Part shown: positions 54,301 to 60,300 of the stretch, in pieces | Layout of the letters: each line of letters opens with the position of its first letter | How positions within the stretch are numbered: the stretch's first letter is position 1 | Origin: Anarhynchus alexandrinus | Taxonomy: Eukaryota > Chordata > Aves > Charadriiformes > Charadriidae | NCBI GenBank assembly: GCA_008711295.1 | Contig: VUYV01000601.1 | Span: 18,752 to 82,751 of the forward strand | Length of the DNA: 64,000 nt | Direction: 5' to 3' | Translations under genes and position numbers: made by a program | Notes under the pieces: generated by a model | What the model was told of the DNA's origin: nothing | Database searches by the model: none | The model's input: the letters and a program-made list of their open reading frames with translations, nothing else

Positions 54301-57300
54301 GCTCCAGTCACACTCTGGAAGACAAAAAAATCAATGGAGGGCAGCTCTTCATGAGGTGCTCACCCTATAAAAGTGCTGAGTACTTGGGGTCTACAAGCTA
54401 TGGGAATATAAGCTCTACGAGCAAAGAGAACAGTAAAAAAAATGTGAAAGAGAGAATAAAAGAAGAACAACACATGATTTGTACTGAGTGTTTTATTACA
54501 ACTCAAGATATGGGTGGGTTTTTTTCCCCTCTTGGACTTAACATGTTCTAACTATGTCAAATTTAAGCAGGCTTGGCTCTTGTTCAGCATTCAGACCTGC
54601 TAACACCAGCACAGTTTAGTTGCCCATAAAGCCTGACTTTATCCCATAAGTAGCAATGCTCCTTTTCTGCCAACACTGGGTTTGTTGCTCGTTAGCAATT
54701 ATCCACCGCGCTTCATCAATCTCACGCTTTCAAATGACTCTGACCAAAAGAAAATGAAATCGTTGTTCCTCACAGTCCAAATGCCCCTCTGCAAAGTCCA
54801 CTGGCCAGAAACACGCTGGATCCAGCTGGGACCAGATCTGCCTTCATATGCCCGTGTACTATCTCCCCTCCAGTCTTCAGCAGAGTCCCAACCATGCACA
54901 CGTGCCCAAGGACTATTCAGGCTGCCAACACTACTGTTTGTTTCTTGGTGGCACTTAAAGGGTCTCTATCAGCAATTAATGACAGACACGTTTGGTTAAT
55001 GAGACAGACAAACAGGCAAGAGCAAGACGGGGGGAAACAAGGACTCATTGAAGTGAGCTGAACTACTCCAGTCCACGCAGCACGTCCCAGATGAAGCCAG
55101 GACAAGAGTTCTGCCTCACTGCAACACCCTAAATGTCAGACAACGTCACCTCTCTGAAGAACCGCAATGTTAAGAGGACAAATGCTACTCAGTGAAGTTA
55201 GGTTCACTAAGAGAGCCAGCTAGAAATGAACACTGAACAACCAGTAATTTGTATTATATCCTGGTCTTAGTGGTGTTAGCTGCAATAAAGCCACGTTATC
55301 CTCACTTATTTCCATTATGGAACACTCTCCTTGGGAGTTCTGGATATCTTTCAAGCCATGTGTCTTTTAAATCACTCCAAACTGTTGTTTCTGCAGTCAT
55401 CCAGTGATGCAGTATTTAATAAGACAGAGAGAAGCAGGTAAGTAAACAAGGCCCTATAAGCACTCTAAAAAAGATTTAGCCTGGTAGGCTCGCTCGTTAT
55501 TCAGCTGACCCGTAACTAAATGAATTGCTGGGCCTGACCCTTGAAAAGTTTGCCGGCTCACTTACTAAATCGTTTACAAGAGAAGGATTTGCAATAATCT
55601 TGTCTCACTGAAAGGCTGAAGTATGTGACAGCAAACTGCCGAAAAAGAGAAAAAACTGTAAAAGCCTCGCAAGTAGTCTGTCACTGAACAACTCTCTCTC
55701 TCACACACACTTTTTAAAACAGGCCATCTGCACACATCATGCTGCAGCGTAATGGATTCTTAGACGAGGCACTTGCAATTTATTTTTTCTTTCCCTTTTC
55801 TCCTTAAGCCAACAATGTATTTTTCACCTCTGCAAGTCTTGCTGGAAAAATCCAGATAATATTGCTGAGCGCAGCTCTCGTACTGGCATTCTCCGAACAA
55901 CAGGACCTTAGCTGGATCTCTGCAAGACGTACAGCCGGCAGCTGATTCACAGCTCAGGCACTGCCTGTTGCAAGCTATGGAAAGACAAAGAAAATAACTG
56001 TAATTACTGACGCGCCAGCCAACCGTACAAGTAAAAATGGTGTTACCCTGTAGCCTCGCTGCTCCTCACGTCCTCTTTGAGAGACACCTGTGGAGACTTC
56101 AGAGTTTTTGCTTCTTATATTCCTTTTCATGGCCTCCAAAACATAAAAAAACTCCTTCCATTTGGAATAGACTGTCACGGCTCCTCACACTGCTTCTTAC
56201 ACTCCTCTGGACAGGTCAGGGTAAAACATCGACCTTGAGTTCAAATCCCCAAATAAGAGCTTTCCCTGCCTCTGTTTTTCTTATTTTCTTTAAGTAACCT
56301 GTGTTTCATATCATTCCAGACTTATAAATGCACAAATTTGGAGAAGATAATAGACTGCTTCAATCCAGTGAGCAAACCTTGGTGGGACCAAAGGCCCGTT
56401 TAATTTCACTTAATGTTTCCACCTTTTCATTTGCACACAGTGTGAAATTTTGGAGCTGCAGGGAGCAAACAAAGATGCCAGGGAAAAATAATTCAGGGAT
56501 TTACTGAATCTAGGATCAAAGTCCAGAGGTTCAGAGTATTTCAACTCACCTCTTTGATGTCCGGGGTCTGAACTTCTCAGGAGGCTGTACTAACAGCCAA
56601 GTGTACTCAGTGCTGACGTCAGAGCTCTTCGCTAATTCACAGCAGAAGATTTAATAGCAATGTGCTATGAAAGACCAAAAAAAGATTTCCTAGCCCTTTG
56701 CTTATGCGCTGAAAAGCTCGCTGGGATTCTGGTGAGATGAAATTTTGTAAAAATAATACGCAGGAAACTCATGGAGGTCCACAAGTCCAGTTGATACAAA
56801 CAATGGTAACTGCCCTATGAGCAAATACAATGATGGTGTACGCAAAAGGGACTGCTAAATTCCTGGCCAACTACCCCTGAGCGTCGCTAAATCCATACAG
56901 AGTCAGAATCTTTGGCCAAGCTCAATTCTCTACTTACAATAAATAAGAAAAAGCTCTGAAAACACAAGCCCAAGTGTTTAAACTAAAGAATAAAGCATAG
57001 CTGGCCATTTTTAATGGTAAAACCACAAAAACTCTCATAGGATTTAGCGCAACTACAGTTCAGGTGCTAAATACCGACATTACTTGCTGTAACATGTTGG
57101 TGACATGCTAATTGTAGAATGCTAATTTGGTGATATGCCAATTGTGGAAATCCACTTCAATTTGCTTTTAATTCAAGATAGAATTTTATATCCACAAAAC
57201 CTCAAAATACCGAAGTAACTGTGAGAATACCCACATTGCTCTCATTGAAGCAAGAGCCCAGTGTCCTTCAAAATAGTTACTTGTTTTAGCTTATCTAAAA

Positions 57301-60300
57301 AATGTCACGGAAGGTCTGTATTTTACTGAGTTACAAATGATTTTTAACAAAATGTTTACCTAAAGAATCCAGTAGCTGGTTTTACATGCTCTGGTGCAAG
57401 TCTGACTTCAATTAACTTAAGAATACTACACAGAAAAAGTACTATTTGTAAGCGCCACAAAAAGCCAACTATTAAAAGTATGATAAAACACTCCACATAA
57501 GGTCTAAATCTATAGAAATCGGGTTACCCACAGGGGCATGCCAGAACAGTAAGCACAAACTGTATTTGAAAGCAATCCTGTCTGCTTGTTTTATCAGCGT
57601 GAATCCATATCTGCATTTTTAAACCCATGAAGAACTTGTTAAGCTTTGCACTGTTCCTCGGCCAGTGTGTTGATGAGTTTAAAAATATCCCTGAGAGTCC
57701 ATACACGCACTCAGCATCTCTCTGAACTCCATTCCAAACCCAAGTCCCTCAAAAGTGCAATGCGACTAAAATAAAACGTTGAAGAGAGACCAAATTTTCT
57801 CAGCCCAACAGCCAACCTCCGTTTAAACAATTTTCATTACCTCTAAGTGGTAGTTTTCCAGCAGCCCGGGACAGTTTATATCTACATGGCTTATCAGCAG
57901 TACTTCACTTGAAAAGGCACAAGTGACACTTGGAATGACAAAAATCCAATGCACCAACACACTTTGCCTTGAGCCTCCTGCCACAAGGATTACATACACT
58001 TCTTAAAAAGCCATTTGCAATAGGGAGATTGAAGTAGTTGAATTTGCTTGCAAAAAATCTATTTGCATTTGAGCTACTGAACCAAATTCAGGAAGGGTAC
58101 AGTCCTCAGGAACATTCCACTTCTACCATGACGTCCTGAGGGAGAAGCTATCAATAGGAAAGTTTTCATTAGAAAAAGGCTTTTTAATTAGGAAGGGAGG
58201 TATTCTGGTGTAGTTAGCAATAAGAGAATCCATACTGCAGGAGAGAACAGTGAATATCCTCTACAGCTTGTACGAAACTAGCCACGACAGTGAGAATCCC
58301 GTGATTCCTTTTTTTTATTAATCTTTTTTATTACCTTCCTTTTTCCATTATTATTGAATAGCCTTTTTTTTTTTCCTTTTAATTACCCTTTTTTTTTTTC
58401 TGTCAATGGAAGAATGGTACAAAGTCTTCCACCTATTTCCTTGAACTTATGCAAGGTGTCTCAATTTCTGCTGAAAAGATGGAAATAATAGTTTCAGGAG
58501 AACCATATATTTCAACAAAGGGCAGGTAAAGCTGACAACCGTATCAGCTTCCTCCTATAGGACCTCATCAGTAAAGAAACTGGGTCTAGATAGGATGACA
58601 ATGATACCTATACTTTGTGCAGTGCAACAGAGCTGTTTTATCACAAATCAGGATAATTTAAATCAGGGTAAAGGAGGATTTAACAAATCTGAGTGTTCAG
58701 GTTCACAGCAACCAAACCTCTTAAGCACTTACTCATTTTTAGGTGTGTGTATTACAGTGGGTCAATTCGAGCAGGGTTTTTAAATATTTTTTATGTCTCT
58801 GGGCCATATGATTTTGCATTTTGGAACATCAAGCCCAATAATTATGTGAGGAATAACCCAACTGATATCAGGGCCAGAGTGAACATAAAGGAAAAGAGAG
58901 GCCCTGAGGGATTCACAAGGGATAGCAGGAGTAGGATAAAACATTACTGGACTTAACACCAGATCAATTGCAGCAGATCATTAGGAGGTAAAAATATCGC
59001 AGCTCAAGTCAGGCTGGACTGTGCCTACCGAGCTGTACCTCGTTTCTACTGAGGTTTCACACGTGGAAGAATGTAGCATAAATGTGACAGTCTTAAAACA
59101 GTTTCTATGGCAGGTACTGGCAGGTTGTACAGTGGGGAGGGGGTTTGCCTTCGTAAGAATTGATTAAAACTGGTCTCAACTTGTCAAGTTTTCACAAAGC
59201 CTAGAATCTACCGGTACTTTTGGCCTCTTCTCTATGTACCACCTCAGACAACAAGGAAACCTATGCAAACTCTCCTGCAGATTTTAACTACGGGACCCAA
59301 AGCCTCTTGCCTTTGAAGTCAATAACAAAACTGCAACTGTGTTCAACTTTAAACCACGCTGTAGGCTCTGTTTCTAAGGCAGCTAATCACCTCTGTCAAC
59401 TCACGTCGAATTTTTAGGCACTTGAAATCTTTCTTCTCCTGGCAAGAGGGACAGTCAGTGAAGGAACAAGAAAAGACATGTCGGTGAATACATTGTGGAA
59501 AGGAGAGACAGCTTGGAGAGAGAGAGACTCACGTTTGCAGGTCTGCCTGTCATCCCTGTAGTATCCTGGGGAACAGACTGGCACACACGCGCTGGTGTGG
59601 GAGAGAACCAGGCTGGCGTTGCAGGAAGAGCAGGAGGAAGGACCCTCGCCGGTGCAGGTTTTACATGAGCGGTGACACCCTGCGGGGACAGCAAAAACAA
59701 GTGTTTCTGTTCGAGGGAAAGTAGATCTTCGAGCAAGTTTCACAAGGTTCAGCGGAAGCGCCCTCAGAGACTGAGCACAGTGCCATTGAGTACCAAAAGT
59801 TTCCACTAAGTCTAAGCCGTTACTGGTGCACAGTGCACAGGAGTAGAAGCACAGCCAACCCAGCTTGTGGGAGATGGATTAAACAGGTTTCTTTGTGCTC
59901 CGTGTGCCACGCACACTAGCTCTCTTCCCTCCTCTGCTTTCTCTCTCTTTTTACCCATTCCTCTTCTCTTCAACCTCCCCTTCTCCTGAAGAACACCCCT
60001 ACAGTATCTGGCCAAGACCTGTTTATCAGAAAAGAGTAAAAAAAGGGCAAGCATGTACCAGTAACCTCCCTCTCACATCTTCTCTCAACTAGTTTCAGGT
60101 CAGATCCTCCTAAGCCTGATGCGCTTTGTCTATTTAGGAACCATCTAGTGCTTTTCTGACAGCTCCACACCTCCCCGAAGATTTACATCCACCTCTTCGG
60201 CAGGAGTTGTGCAGCTGCTACCTATTGGAAAAAGCAACACTGAGAGAGAACAGTCAATCTCTACGCGCCCTCTCTCCATTTCACTCATTACTTCGTAGGT

